A DNA stretch of 64,000 bases, from the NCBI GenBank assembly GCA_029641185.1, contig JAPWGK010000018.1:496001-560000 (forward strand), in the 5' to 3' direction. Source of the stretch: Pseudofabraea citricarpa. Lineage: Eukaryota > Ascomycota > Leotiomycetes > Helotiales > Dermateaceae. The notes under the pieces are model-generated. The model searched no databases. It worked only from the letters and a program-made list of their open reading frames with translations, and was not told where the DNA came from. The translations under genes were made by a program, and so were the position numbers. Position 1 is the stretch's first letter; each line of letters begins with the position of its first letter. Below, one piece after another: positions 46,067 through 58,927 of this stretch.

Positions 46067-48557
46067 ATGACTTGCCACAGTACGTATGCTTCAGGCTTTC
46101 AGAAGAGCTTCTTTGCTGACTGGATGGTGCTCAGAGACTGGTGGTTTGCTTCGACCGCGATCCCTCTTGTCGCTGCAACTATTGGGCCTTTGGCCAACGT
46201 CCTTTCGATCGCAGCTCTGGTCTCGAAATGGAGGGTGGCACTTCCGAATAATGGTCAATTGCCGGAGGGCTCCGACGTATATGGTGTTGGAATAAGAGAC
46301 CCTCGTTGGTGAGTGGAAGAACTGGGTGTAGGAAGGAACCGAATACTGAATTATAGTCGCAGGGTGATTGTACTCAATGCTATCTCCTTGGGTTGTGGGT
46401 TCTTTGGGAACTTTTGTTTGCTTTTGAACTTCACCAAACGAGTTCGCTACATTATCGCTCTACCTTTGACAATTTTGACCTGGTATATGGCTACAGGCAT
46501 CGTGGGTAGTCTGCGCACTTGAATGTCACATTTGATACTGATGAATGCAGCTCACTGGCATTATTGTAGCCATGAATCAATACGGGCCTCCAGTCAGACC
46601 TGGCGAAACTTACTCGCAAGGGTTTTGGCACGCGATACTTGCCGCAGTTATGTACCTGATTGGTTCAATGCTCCTCATGGTGAATATGCTTGGGTATTTT
46701 CTCGGGCATTATCCACAACATTTTGACCTCGATGATGATCAGAGGACGTTGATTCTTCAGACGATGATGTTCTTTATCTGGCTTGCCGGTGGTGCCGGGG
46801 TGTTTGCAAGAGTCTGTGGTTTTACTTATGCGGATGCACTTTACTTCTGTAATGTCACAATCCTCACTATAGGATTTGGTGACATAGTGGCTACCAACGA
46901 CCTTGCCCGAGGACTTATCTTCCCGTATTCTGTCACCGGGATTATCTTCTTAGGTCTGATGATCAACAGCATTCGAAAGTTTGCGGCTGGGATGTCGAGA
47001 GACAATGTCATTCGGAAGCATCAACTGCGGAAACGAGATCGCACAGTCGGACGTTCTGTCACCAACGAGAAAGAACTCAGAGATCGATTAGGTTTACCGC
47101 CAAGAAGGAATTCGGCGGTTTCTGACTTCAGAAGACATTCAGCGCATAGCATACGTCCTGATTCACTAAGCAACTATGGACGATTTGATATTCGGGGTCG
47201 TTCAATCACATTCTATGAGCGAAAGCATCCATCGGTAGTAACAGGAAGAGGGGGTGCTGCGAGAACCTTGATACCAAGGGTGACAAGAAGCCGCGATGCC
47301 ACATTTCAGCAGCCCGTGGCAGGCAAGGAACATGAAATACGACGTGAAAGGCATCGTCAGAAATTGATCCTGCTAAGGGAAGAGAAAGATCGCTTCGACG
47401 CGATGAGACAAATTCAGCAGGATACCAACAAATTCAAGCAGTATTATGCTTTGGCTGCATCATTATTTGCTTTCGGCACTCTTTGGTGTATCGGTGCTTT
47501 GGTTTTCTATTATGCAGAACATCGCATTCAGCGGCTTACTTACTTTGAGGCCTTATACTTTTGTTATGTTTCGTTGCTTACTATTGGTTACGGTGATTTC
47601 AGTCCTCGCTCAAACGCTGGCAAACCTTCTTTCATCGTATGGTCTCTTGTCGCCATTCCAACCATGACAATTCTCATCTCGGCGATGAGCGATACTATCA
47701 TCTCAGCGATCAATCGCGGTACTTTCACATTGGCTGATTGGACCATCATGCCAAAAGCGGGAGTATGGGCGGACTTTCTCGCCGAGCATCCACGACTAAA
47801 AAATTGGCTGGAGAGGAAGACTACTGAACGTGAAGAGAAGAAAAGAGTGGAGCGAGGATTTGCTTTACAAGACCCCGACACAGTAGATGAGGAAGCGAAT
47901 CTAGATCTTGACAACCACGAACAAAAGACGGGTAGTAGTCCTCTGGAGAGGCTTGCTCGAGAATCTCTAGAAGCCACCGAGCATGACCTCGCTCGTAAAT
48001 TAGCAATAGCCATCAAGCGAGTTGCGAATGATCTGCGTGCGGACCATCATAAAAAGTACAGCTATGAAGAATGGGTAGAATTTACACGTTTGATTCGGTT
48101 TAGCCGCAAGACGACAGTAGAGGTCGAGGAAGAGGAAGAGGAAGAAGGGCTGGTAGATTGGGATTGGATTGGCGAAGATAGCCCAATGCTAGCAGATGTC
48201 AGTGAAAGTGAGTGGGTGCTTGATCGTCTTTGCGAGAGTCTTAATCGATACACTCGTCGACAAGCTAAAAAGGCAAGTCTTTCCATCTAATTACTTCACA
48301 TGGAGAGAACGACTAATGCCTTTTATTAGAGTACAATGGTTCACTCCGTCAAACCTGAAAAGGCTCTAGACGCTGAGAATCAGCATTCCAATTTGCGAGA
48401 ACGCATACATTACCCTCCGCACCCAGGCTTGCGTCATCCTCGTACAGGTGCCATCATTCCTCGTGCTCATACACTTTCTGTGATTGAGCAAAGTCGAGAT
48501 TCGAAAAGTAGTGGTAGCGATGCAACGATGATTGGAACCGCTGCATCTTCTCCTTGA
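46067..48557 (+). CDS. TOK-type outward-rectifying potassium channel
   Basis: Five-prime end uncertain. Exons 46067-46308, 46363-46501, 46551-48272, 48330-48557; 776 aa. Introns are 54, 49 and 57 nt. The last is GC-AG with a perfect AAG/GCAAGT donor; without it the protein would end at 48290. Two pore loops carry TILTIGFGD (about 229) and SLLTIGYGD (about 468), the double-pore signature of TOK1, with eight hydrophobic segments in total (four before pore 1, including WWFASTAIPLVAA; YALAASLFAFGTLWCIGAL before pore 2). Between the pores is a long cytosolic, Arg-rich linker, and the C-terminal tail is charged with an EEEEEEE run. The family conducts K+ out of fungal cells on depolarisation at the plasma membrane. 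The first few residues may instead come from an upstream exon. Confidence 0.9.
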
Positions 48558-51500
48558 ATTAGGGATACGTTTCACGTGTTTGCAGTGTATATTTTTTGGG
48601 CTAGGGACGTTTGGATTTGAACGTTTGGATAGGCTCGGATTTGATTTGTTCTGGTGATACCCAGGCATGCTTTGTTCTTTCGATGGTTTTGTTCCTGGGT
48701 GTTCGGCGTGGAATCTATCAATTTTTGTTGTAATTCAAGTTGATCAGCCTCAAGCTGACTCTTTCTTTTTTTCGTACGGCGTATATGTCTCCATGAAGAC
48801 AGGCGGTGACTCTATTTTGGATCTAGGGTGGAAATTGGAAATTTTCAAGCCGTCTGTTCTCAAAATCAATCAGTAATCCGCGGTACTTAAGCTGTCGAGG
48901 CTGGACTGATGGTTAACAGGTGAGACTAAAACTCCCGGATAATGCCCCTGTCGGTCATTTTATTTTATTATCCCTAATCTAAACCGAAGTAGGTTAAAAC
49001 GCTAATTCTGTGCTACGACAGTCGTGTGTTGTAACGTCATCTCAAATATCGCAGAGCCTTGCCTTCTTCCCACATGAATTTACGAAAGCCGTTGTACTCA
49101 AGGATTCACCCTCCTGGGCAACCTTTGCAGCTGTCACTAGTAAATGCCTCGAGACTCCTGGGCACACGTGTAGGCAAAACAGCATGCAGACTTGGACTGG
49201 AATGAGAGCTTTACTGTCGACGGCCATGAGTCGTGTATGCATACCCGGAGCGCTCGCAGGACCGGCGTCTGCACAATGGCACCTCAAGGATGGTGTGCAG
49301 TGCTAGATCGAGAAAGCTAGCGGCGAGATATGGGTTTATACGACAAAAAGTCCGACCCAAAACTCAAAAGCATAGTTGAGGGTCAGAATAAATAGGTTTC
49401 CTAGAGGCTTGTCGTCGTTGAAGAAGTGGCAAATTATATGGGAGCGTCAGGATGCGATTTTGAGGCGGAAGAAGTGGTTATCTACGGCACGAGATCTTGA
49501 GCATTGGAAGAGTCGATAATTAGAACGCACTGGATACCTAGGTACCTATATGTTACTTGATTGCTGGACAAAACTCAACTGTTGGGATTAGTTCACTAAC
49601 TGCAAAGCATTTGATAACTATGAAACATTCAACTATTACACTGCATTTAGCCCTTTCAAGTTAGTGAGTACGTAAAAGAAGAAAGTTGACAGCTTGAAGG
49701 CATTAATTGAAAGACTTACTAATATCCGGGTATCCAAAATAATTCACAAGCGTAGGAGATCCGATCAGAAAGGACAACGGCGGCTATGGATCAGACCCTA
49801 GAGACAATTGTCGTTTATCTCGTTCCTCAGACACAAAAACCAAGACGTATGAGCTCTGCAGGCTTCAATCCCATCAGAAACTCCTTCTGGAGCCGCAGCA
49901 ACAGCAGTCCTTCGTTGTCGCAATGACCGCTCCGCCTATACATTCAGCCAAGATACATGCATGTATTTGCTCGTTGTGACCACTGACCATCAACAGCACA
50001 TCACAACAGACACTATTGATAAACCTGAAAGGATCGGCAGGTCTTGGAGGCCGCGTAATAAAATGGTTGGTTAAGGTTCTCGTGTATTGGCACGCCGAGT
50101 CGTATGCTTTGGCCATTTGGCCAGCTCAGATCAGGAAAGGTTTGTTCTGTTCTGCTCGATGATCTCCTGACTCTGTGTAATTGGCGCCAGAACCTCTCAG
50201 GCGCAATGAATCGATCCAATTCTTAGGCTTGCTTGCCAGACTGCCCGAAGATTCGCCATCTTGTGCGTGCGTGCATATCCCCAGACGCTGGTGCGAATAA
50301 TCCAAGGACGATAGAGGAAAGAGGACCAGCTGGAAGCAGTAATACCAGAGCCGCGGTGTTCTTCGTTCTCGTCCAAGGTAGGCTGTGTACCATATTCTTG
50401 AATTTGTGCACATTGGCACTATGTCGGTCGAGATTCAAGAAGGACCAGAAAAAAACAAAAGGAAATTTGGTCGCAGAGCCAACCGGCGGGGATACGGGAA
50501 TATATACGGAGTCCGATTAAGTTCGGTATAACTCATGAAGACTCCGATCTAATATACTTTCGCGCGCTGGCCCTCACTTGAGGCTTATCATTGTCGTACG
50601 TATGCAAGAATTGGCAAAAGTATCAGGGTATGGCAATGCGCAGCAGCGATGGGAATCGAAAAAGGCACTTGGTAGTTTACGGTACAGTACGAGCTCTTGA
50701 ATGCGTTGCGAAACATCTCTCATTCCACTCTTCTTGTGCTGAGGGAGGGTCGAATCGAAAGCGATAAATGTAACCGGATATCATGTTGGAGAAAAACGAA
50801 AGACCGGGGAAAGGAGAAAAAAAACGAAGAAGATCATGATAAAACTCTTCGTACAGTACGAATTCGTTTCTTCTAAAGACTAATCCAATTACTGTCGATC
50901 CTCTCCCTAACATCTTCACAAAAGGAGGGACCTCAGTAGAATGATTACGCGGCAAGAACCCATCCTGCGGAATCTAGCGGGGGCAGTAGCGGCTACAGAT
51001 AAGCACCCAAGGACCCAAGGCTGATTTGATATGATTGTCTGTTATCTCGTTTCTCAGTACGAGACCTGAGACGTCGATCCCCAGTTATATAAATATCAGG
51101 ATCCGCAGCCGGCCAAGGCCTTCGCTTAGTGCTCCACTGCGGTGCTCGGCAGGGGAATTTTGACTTCGGCCAAGCAGAATGTCTCAATTGCTTAGAGCCT
51201 GTCCTGGATACATGATTCCGCCTGCCTGCAAGTTCAGCACGAAAAGTCTCGTACGGGTCCTGCCGTGGATACGTGCGCGTGTGTGAGGGATCTATACTTT
51301 GTATGGAAGCACAGTTGTACTGTATATCTCGTCGCTTAAGAAAGGGGTGGAAGTCTCGAAGCACCTGTAACCAATGCGACCTTTGTTCGCGAACTTTATT
51401 CATCCTAAGGCCTTTGCACTGGGACATGATTGGCCCTTTTGCTCGCTTAGCTCGGCTGATCAGGTTGCGAAAAAGCGCTTTCTCTGTGCCACGACAGATC

Positions 51501-52219
51501 TGGTCTATGCACGTACTTATTACTTGTCTTTCGCGAATAAAGACTCTTAAACCTAAAGCCTAGGAATTAGGTAGTTACTGTAAAGTTTGAAAAGTTTGGA
51601 AAGGCAGGATTAGGAGGCAAGGCTGAATATTGGAGTCTAATCAGAGCCAATTAAGAACACGAATGAGAAAACCCGCCTCTCCAAGTCTCGTAATATAAAT
51701 TCATTAAGCCAATCGGACAAAGGAGATCGGGGAAAAACGAGCGAGGACATTTAACAGCAGCCGATTTCTCGGATCTCTCAGACCGTATAGCTCGGACCAT
51801 GCTACGCGAGCGCGGGACTAAGCGGTTTTGGAATCGATCCCATCCCCCAAACCTCGCATTCATCTCTCGGATTCTCGAGCAGTGTTTGTGCCTGTGTGTG
51901 GGCTAAGGTAGGTACCCGCACGCATGCATGTCTTTCTCGAAATAAACTTAGTCCCAGGGCTGAAGCTGAAAATCTGGGGATCGGCGAGGTGAGAGAGAGG
52001 TATAAAGTATTTACTTCCCGAACCCCCAATTTCTCTTCTTTCTTATCATATCATCTCAATTCAGCTCAGTTCATCTTCAGTATCTCTCTCTCTCTCTCTC
52101 TTTCCAGTCATATTCAGTCACTCTCGACTTTCTTTCGTCTTTCCTATACACAACAAACAACAACACACACACATTCTCTCACCCAGCGCCAGTCGCCCAA
52201 CCACAAACAAAACCCAAAA
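48558..52219. other. 3.7-kb intergenic region without a supported gene
   Basis: Open frames up to about 144 codons occur but none has family resemblance, a good intron structure or protein-like composition. The last ~140 nt before 52220 contain a (TC)n tract (52083-52102) and CA-rich leader typical of highly expressed fungal genes. Confidence 0.55.
52083..52102. repeat. TC dinucleotide tract in a promoter
   Basis: About ten TC units, 120 bp upstream of the small membrane-protein ATG. CT-rich tracts are common near fungal transcription starts. Confidence 0.7.
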
Positions 52220-52567
52220 ATGGACAGCCTCCTCAACACCGCCTTCCTCGCTACCCGAAGCGTTCTCGAAGTCCGCGCCGATGACACAGGTGCAACCGAG
52301 CAGTCGTTCTTCGAGAAGAACAAGACCATGATCATTGCCGCCGGTGCCATGATTCCCTTACAGCTGATCGGTGGTTTCTTCTAGTACGTTTCCATTTATT
52401 TCTCCCTTATTTGTCTGGACTACGTACTGACTGCCTTCTCTAGCATGAAGCGCCGCAAGGCCAAGAAGATCGCTGCCGCTGCCCTCGAAGACCGCGTCGC
52501 TCGTCTCGAGATGGGCATGGGCGTTACGACCACTGAGCAGGGCTACGAGCAATACCCCAAGCCATAG
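52220..52567 (+). CDS. Small single-span membrane protein
   Basis: Two exons, 52220-52383 and 52444-52567 (60-nt GTACGT...CTCTAG intron, phase 2); 95 aa. The splice makes GGFFYMKRRKAKK. One hydrophobic segment (MIIAAGAMIPLQLIGGFFY, about 38-56) is followed by a basic stretch KRRKAKK, indicating an N-outside, C-inside orientation by the positive-inside rule. The C-terminal part is helical (ALEDRVARLEMGMG) and ends with polar QGYEQYPKP. The codon use is strongly biased to C-ending codons and the promoter is CT-rich, which suggests high expression. I recognise no named family; small proteins of this type are conserved in filamentous ascomycetes. Confidence 0.8.
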
Positions 52568-54366
52568 ATTCACATCTAAGTCATCGTCTGGACCTCGAAA
52601 CAAACGACCAACCAAGCTATTGGGGAGAAGTCTGCGGTAGAGCGTCGTGAGAGGCGGGGATCTGCATCGGCTGGTTCTGCATGGAGTTTTTTCATTTGTT
52701 TGATTTTTGTTGGTTCTGGGCAGGGATGGCATGGCATGGAGATGTGGGAGGAACCGGCTAGGATATGGGCTGGATCTAATGGGTAGCCGGGTGGGTGGCG
52801 TTGAATCTGGGTTGGGTATATCTATAGACGGGAAAATATCATTCTCTTTTTTTTTTCTACCATGGGGAAGAGTAATCTGTGTTTTGTTTTGAGAACCTTA
52901 AGTGGAGAGAAACATAGGATCCGTGGATATTTGTTTCCAGATCTACTGTCATTTCCATATCTTCTCCACAGGTGATAATGCCTAGTACCTCAATTCCAAT
53001 TCCAATCCACAAATCACATCAAATCCAGCATCCAGTGTATAATCCATATCATAAAACTCCTAAATCTTTCTAAATCCGCGTGGCATAAAACAACTTTATC
53101 TATAACTTTCCCCACAAACAATCATAAACCCAAGCCAACCTCTCATGTATTCTCGTCCCCCAAAAACAAAAAATGGCTACCTCAAACAAGCAAAAAGGCT
53201 CCTCAAAATCAGCCGCACCGCCACCAACAAACAAAAGATCAACTCAATCCACAAACCTTATAGGCACCTAAGTAAGTGACTTTCCAAGCTGTTACAGACA
53301 AGGAAAGGGGTAGCAGAGAAGAGAAAGAAGAGGGCTTACTTGCTTCTGTGATCTACCCTAACAAGGGGCTACCTGTCCGAGAAAAGCAAAAAAGAAAAGG
53401 AGGCGAAGAAACTTTACGTTTTGCTCTAGACCTTCTCCCTCGGGGACCTGAGAGACTGAGATAGGAGAATTGATTGCAGTGTGGTGCAGTGCATTGAATG
53501 TATGCTTACCGGTACATGGTCCGTGAGGTGGTGAGGAGTCAATGGCCAAGTCCCCCCTCCCCCCCCCACGCACACACGCACGCTTCCCCCGCCTCGTTGA
53601 TTATCTATTTATTTATCTGCATCATCGACCTAGCCTTGGCCTCAGATCCAATGGAGGATGTTTCTGTGATGCATGGGTAAGCCATCTGGGAGGCAGAGAG
53701 GATCCCAGATGGGACCTGGCCGAAATACAATTAAGCGAGCTTCCCTTGTTACCACTCATTGCTATTCTGCGACTTGTAACTTGAGTAAGGTAGGTAGGTA
53801 TATATGATATTTACTTATGAAACAACTTTTTGTGTCTCTGGAGCCAAAAGTCTGCCCCGCAGACGAAGATACTCAATTCTTCAGCACTGATACGAAATGT
53901 ACATCGCATCCGTAGATCAACGGCACATGCATAAAGCTAAGTAAACACGTGCATCTCTCAACTCGAGACACTAACGCTACTGACTGACAACCAATCCCAC
54001 CATCCATCATAATAAAACACATGAGGTCCTCAAACTCCAATCCCGGAAAGGTACGGTACCTTGATGAGAAAACTCCACGATTTAAAGAAATGCCTCCAAC
54101 TCCAAATTCCAATCAACTCCCAAAAATGCACCTGTATCCCAGCCGCCAATAATACGCCATTTAAAACTCCTACCAAACCCAATTTCATGCCCAAAACCCA
54201 AAGCAAGGCGAACTTCGTGCTCAACTGTGTATTATCGAAGTTCCATCTATCGTGTATGGCGTTATGCTGCATTAGATGATATTATGTAACGTTTGATATC
54301 CTTTCTGGATCGTATATGCTTCGTCCATGTTTGGATACTGTGCGTGTGTTCGTGTGTGTGTGTGTT
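52568..54366. other. Intergenic between convergent genes
   Basis: 3' flanks of the small membrane-protein gene and of the minus-strand KRE6-like gene. It contains a poly-C/CA stretch near 53562 and a TAGGTAGGTA motif near 53789. No gene supported. Confidence 0.55.
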
Positions 54367-56730
54367 TTAGCATCCCGCCAATGTATTCTTGGGCCACGAG
54401 TATCCAGTCTCGTTCCAAGCCTGCCATGGAAAGTCAGTTTGGCAACGTCAGATACGTACAGATGTGGAAGAACTTACAGTCATATTAGGATTGCTGTACG
54501 GTTCAGGATGATTCTTGATGTACTCTGTGGTAGGATATCCCGGTGGATCACAAGTGATGCTTTCATGGCCGGGTCTTTGGTAAATGCGAACATAATCAAT
54601 GTGCATCACTGTAGGAAACTTCAGCTCCCCCATTAGAACCTGAGACCATGAATTAGACATTCCAAGGTTCAACACCATAGACATGGGCTCTTCTGAGATT
54701 TGTCGTGCTGCGACGTTCCCATTTTGCCCAATTGCACGCCCATCGATCATGAATGTCTGGTCCTCCCCCACGAACCATGCAATCTTTCCTTCAGATGTGC
54801 CGGGGATATACTCGAAAGCGTACTTTTGGTACGCATTCCCATCATACCAGGTATTGTTCAGAAGCGTTGTTGCACTGACAGCTTGTTGAAAGGGACCTCC
54901 ACAATATGAGTTCATATTTGTGGTATCGTAGTTGGGAATCTGCAAAAAGTTTGAATTTGGTCGGTACCAGATGTCAAAAGGTGCAATTTGAGCACTTTGA
55001 GTAACAACCCCGATACGATTGTTTGGATCCACAGACGCCTCCAAAATGTCGAGTTCCGGCGCACCGCGACCTGTTCCTGGGCTCGGATGGTCCTCCCCAC
55101 TGCAAGTACAGGAACTAAGCTTTTGTCCGGGCAAAAAGGATAATCCATCTGAGGATGACTGGTTCGGCGTGATGCCTACATCACAGCTATTGTATGTGTA
55201 GGGCCATACACCTTCTGTGGTAGCTTTATATCCGGGTCGCCCAAGATTGCCCATCGACCATACACCTGGCCAGAGACCAGTCACTCCAGCTGGGCCAGCA
55301 AGTGAAACCGAGACTTCCATTATACCACCCTTGAAACAGAGTTGATTCCAGCTATTCAGCATGCCCGACTGGTACTGTAGATTGTGATTCGGCAGAGCAT
55401 CCATTTTGAGCTGCAAAGTACCGCCCCCAGTAGTTACGGCTGCTGGATCGTACCATTCCAGATCTTGGGTTGCACCATACCATATGTTTGGAGCTGTCCA
55501 ATACGGATCATCTCCAGGATAAAAGGAACGATTGTCCGTGTTGAATTCATCACTGAAAACAAGATTCAATGTCGACCCATCAAAAGTGCTAGTCCTATTC
55601 ATTGCATGGTCGGGTGTATCTGGGTCAATCAATCCTCTTCTGACATTCTTCAACAATGGATATGAATTGTTATTGACATGAGCCCAAGCTGGGCCATAAT
55701 CGATAACACTCGCGCCTCCATGACCTCCATAAATTTTGGTCGTGAAAGTCAAGACCGGCAAAAGAATGAATACACAGAAAAGCCCTAGAATCAAGAAAAG
55801 GCCTCCGGCGGCTGATACTAGCGACCTCCTATCAGTATAGTCGGAAAATTTGGGTTTGTCATTCTTCTCGTCGTCAGGGCCAGGTGTATGGAAACTATCG
55901 TCAGCTTCAATTTCATCGGTATAGAGAATAAATCCTTTCTCTCCGCCGTAGTATGGATCAAAAGTCCCTATTCGATCATCAGGAAATCCCCATCTGTGCA
56001 GATCCGCCTGTGAATCGCTAAAAGGATTCTTCGTAGTCGTAGCGAGTAAGGGCGCGAATGAAGCATCTAATTCTGTGCGATCCTGCCCTGTTGGCCTGGA
56101 GTTTGTATGTAGACTGATGGTTGAAGGATATCGAGAGTAATCTTGACCTAAATCTTTGAGGTGTTTAATGTTTCCTGATCGCCCGAGAGTCCCTGTTGCT
56201 GCATCTGGAGCAAGCTTCGTGCGTATCCTCTGCTGTATTGAGTTTACACGACCTCTTTTCTTGCCAGTGCCTACGTCTTGTATTTCCCTAGTCCCACTGC
56301 CATTGGTCTGGACCGATGTTACTCCTTCCGATGACGAGGAGTTGCTCGGAGGGTCGCCTGCCACCATAAAATTATCTGCCTCGTTGCCCTCCAAAGAAGA
56401 GTTTGATGCCGAAGGATTTAACGGCGAGGGCACATGAGGTATATAAGAACCTCTTCTGCTCAAGCTCGCGGAGGGTAAGGTTCTTGGATTTTCGGGTTCA
56501 GTTGGTATCGTATGTAGCAGCGATGATGAGCTATCTTCTGGTGAGATGAGCGGAGATGCATCCCTCGATCTTATTGCCTCGTAGTTTCTCTCTGCACTTA
56601 AACTCGTCGAAGACCTTCCAGCTTGAGTGACCTCGATCTCGTCCATGAGGCCGGTGTCGACCATTGCGGGTGTTTTTTGCAGCGGCAACATCCTGTATTT
56701 ATCGGAGAGTTTGCGTGTGACCGTGATCAA
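54367..56730 (-). CDS. KRE6/SKN1-like beta-1,6-glucan synthesis protein
   Basis: Two exons, 56730-54478 and 54420-54367 (57-nt intron, phase 0); 768 aa. The short last exon supplies the family-typical C-terminus AWNETGYSWPKNTLAGC. Residues 1-300 are a long Ser-rich cytosolic tail. A single membrane anchor lies at about 305-327 (GGLFLILGLFCVFILLPVL), so it is a type II membrane protein of the secretory pathway. The lumenal part is a GH16-like fold with LVFSDEFNTD, GLWPGVWSMGNLGRPGY and the acidic centre ELDILEAS (about 562), which matches the ExDxxE catalytic pattern. SKN1/KRE6 proteins are required for cell-wall beta-1,6-glucan. Several Met codons occur at the start (56730, 56691, 56664); the one at 56691 (MLPLQKTP) is also plausible and would give 755 aa. 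Confidence 0.92.
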
Positions 56731-58927
56731 TGTTCATGCACAGTCAAGCACACATTGCGGAAAGCATTCGGCCGTTAGATTAACGAAGCAGAGAAGTTTC
56801 GACGACAGAGATGACGACGGAAGATGGGCCGCAAAGAATATTCAGATACTGCAGGCTGAAGCTTGGTAACGGTGCAGAGGTGGGGTCCCTAAGATGGGAA
56901 AGATAAGATGCAAGCCTAAAGACGACCAGGTTCCCTGCTCATCGGAAAGAATGATGCAATTTGTTCACGGTCGGTGGGTCTGGGGTGATTGATCGAGTAG
57001 TGAATGGTAGGAAACAAGAGGTGGAAAGGAAGAGGATGTAGCGCACTGCACTGCAGAGTAACTCGTGCTCGAGATAAGCACGCTGGACTGAGAAAACACG
57101 AGTAGGCCTCCTCAGCATTCATCCATCTGGGCGCAATAACAATGGCCTGCAGCACCAGCACCGGACAAGGGAGTCGAAATTTCCAGCCCTGGTTGGCGAC
57201 CAGGCCATACTGGTGATATGCTGTGGAGGCACTGGACAGAGAAGGGCCGGACGAATGAATGAGAGGGATGCAAGAGCCGGCTTGAGTCTAATGCGCTGTC
57301 AGCCGATCTCGATGTGCGGACGGCGTTCCATGGCAGGAACAACAATGGCGCATCTGCCAACTATGACGCCGAAATACGGGCAACCGTTCGCAAGCGGACC
57401 AGGATCAACCTGTGATGGGCACAACAGCCAACATGGGTATCTCGGTGTCGGTGTCTCCTCCCGAGATTGCAGTTGTATGAAGCCGTGGAAATTCTGCAGC
57501 ATCGTGTGTCCGCACTCGTAGATGTCTCCGGAGGCATTGCGAGCAGAGGGGGCCAACTCAAGAATGTCGGTAGTCAGTCGTTGGTAGGCAGGTGTTATTT
57601 AGGTTTGTTGGATGGGAATCATGTTGGATTAAGTTCTGGTTGACTTTTGGAGTTTGGGGCCATTACGACACTAGCGCCAGCCGGGCTCGTTGAATGCCCC
57701 GGCCTGCGCTGCACGTGCTGAGCCCAAGCTTCGGGCCTGGTTGGCGCCAAGTTTGCATTTCTCTGTACTGTACTGTATCATTATCATTCTCATCTCATCT
57801 CATCTCATTCTGTCCTCCTTTGCTGCAAATTCATCGCATGTAATTGGCAGTCAGAGGGATCTTGAACTGACATGCCAGCCTGCACCGGAAACTTGGTTCA
57901 TCGTTTCTCACAGCAGACAACAGACCAGGCCTTTCCGGACACGAGCTCCTGCATACTGTAGTGGTGCATCGCCTACAGTAGCACCAGGCCGTATAACTGA
58001 TGGCGTTCAACGGTCGCGGCAGTCAGGGCAAAGAGGCAAAAAGCAAAAATAGCACCCAGCACCAGCCAAGCCAAGCCAAACTTTCGGTTCTCCCGCGACG
58101 GCAACACTAAACCACACTTGTATTTCATTGGCCGTCTCGATCCAAGTCGTACTGTACTACTAAAAGCATGTTTGTCTTCCGGAATGTTGCTACCATTTAT
58201 TCCGGATCTGAGAATCGTCGTCGTTGGCTATGTCTCGGAACAGCCTTTATCACAAAAGTCCCATGACTGCGACTCGCGTAGAGTTTGAGTCGATGTACTT
58301 GCAGTAAAGCGATGAAGCCATTGCCCAGCCACACTAAGCAAAAGCAAAAGCAAAATCAAGAAATGTTAGGCGATGAAAGAACAGTATTCAACTCGTCGAT
58401 GTCTAAAGATCCGGCTATAGTTGGTTTGGCATGATAGCCTCGGGTCTCGAACAATGTCAACTTGGGCTACCGAACTTCGCCAGATTCGCTCTTCACCAGC
58501 ATCTAAATACTTCCTGGCACTGCAAATCAGTTCATCAAAGGAGCACATTTGCTTATCTTTTATCGCAGAAAGACTCTTCATCTTGATTTTTTTTACTCCA
58601 TCTCCCACACTGTTTAAATAAGTATCAGCCGGTTTGACTATCTCAGTTTCTACTGGATCTACTAACTACTAAGTAGGTAGTTTAGTCACCTAGTCGAGTC
58701 AACTCCGCGTTCTTGACGGTCGAGTACTATTCCTACCCAATACTCACTATAGTAGCTCACTATGTCTTCGGAAGTTTCTAGAAGTCGTAGAATTCTCCAG
58801 CGTATACCCTTTGATTCAGCTCTCTGCTCATGAGAAATTACTTAAGCAGGGGGTTTCCTGCTCCTTTGGATACTTCTTCTCATATTCTTTCATTTAAGAT
58901 CTCTATCAGCCATAGGTCTTGCAGAAA
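56731..58927. other. 2.2-kb intergenic region
   Basis: Divergent promoters of the KRE6-like gene and the PPxY membrane-protein gene. It contains a TACTGTACTGTA-type stretch at 57764-57777, a CATCT repeat at 57793-57808 and scattered short frames without resemblance. No gene supported. Confidence 0.55.

Noticed and set aside
46081..46106. Short intron in the channel leader joining ATG 45967
   Set aside because: The GT-AG interval is only about 20-26 nt, below the fungal minimum, and it does not keep frame. The 5' end is left uncertain.
48336..48557. Separate small gene after the potassium channel
   Set aside because: A perfect AAG/GCAAGT GC-AG intron joins it in frame to the channel, so it is the last exon.
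54312..54636. Plus-strand open frame antisense to the KRE6-like 3' end
   Set aside because: Shadow of the minus-strand coding sequence; no independent signals.
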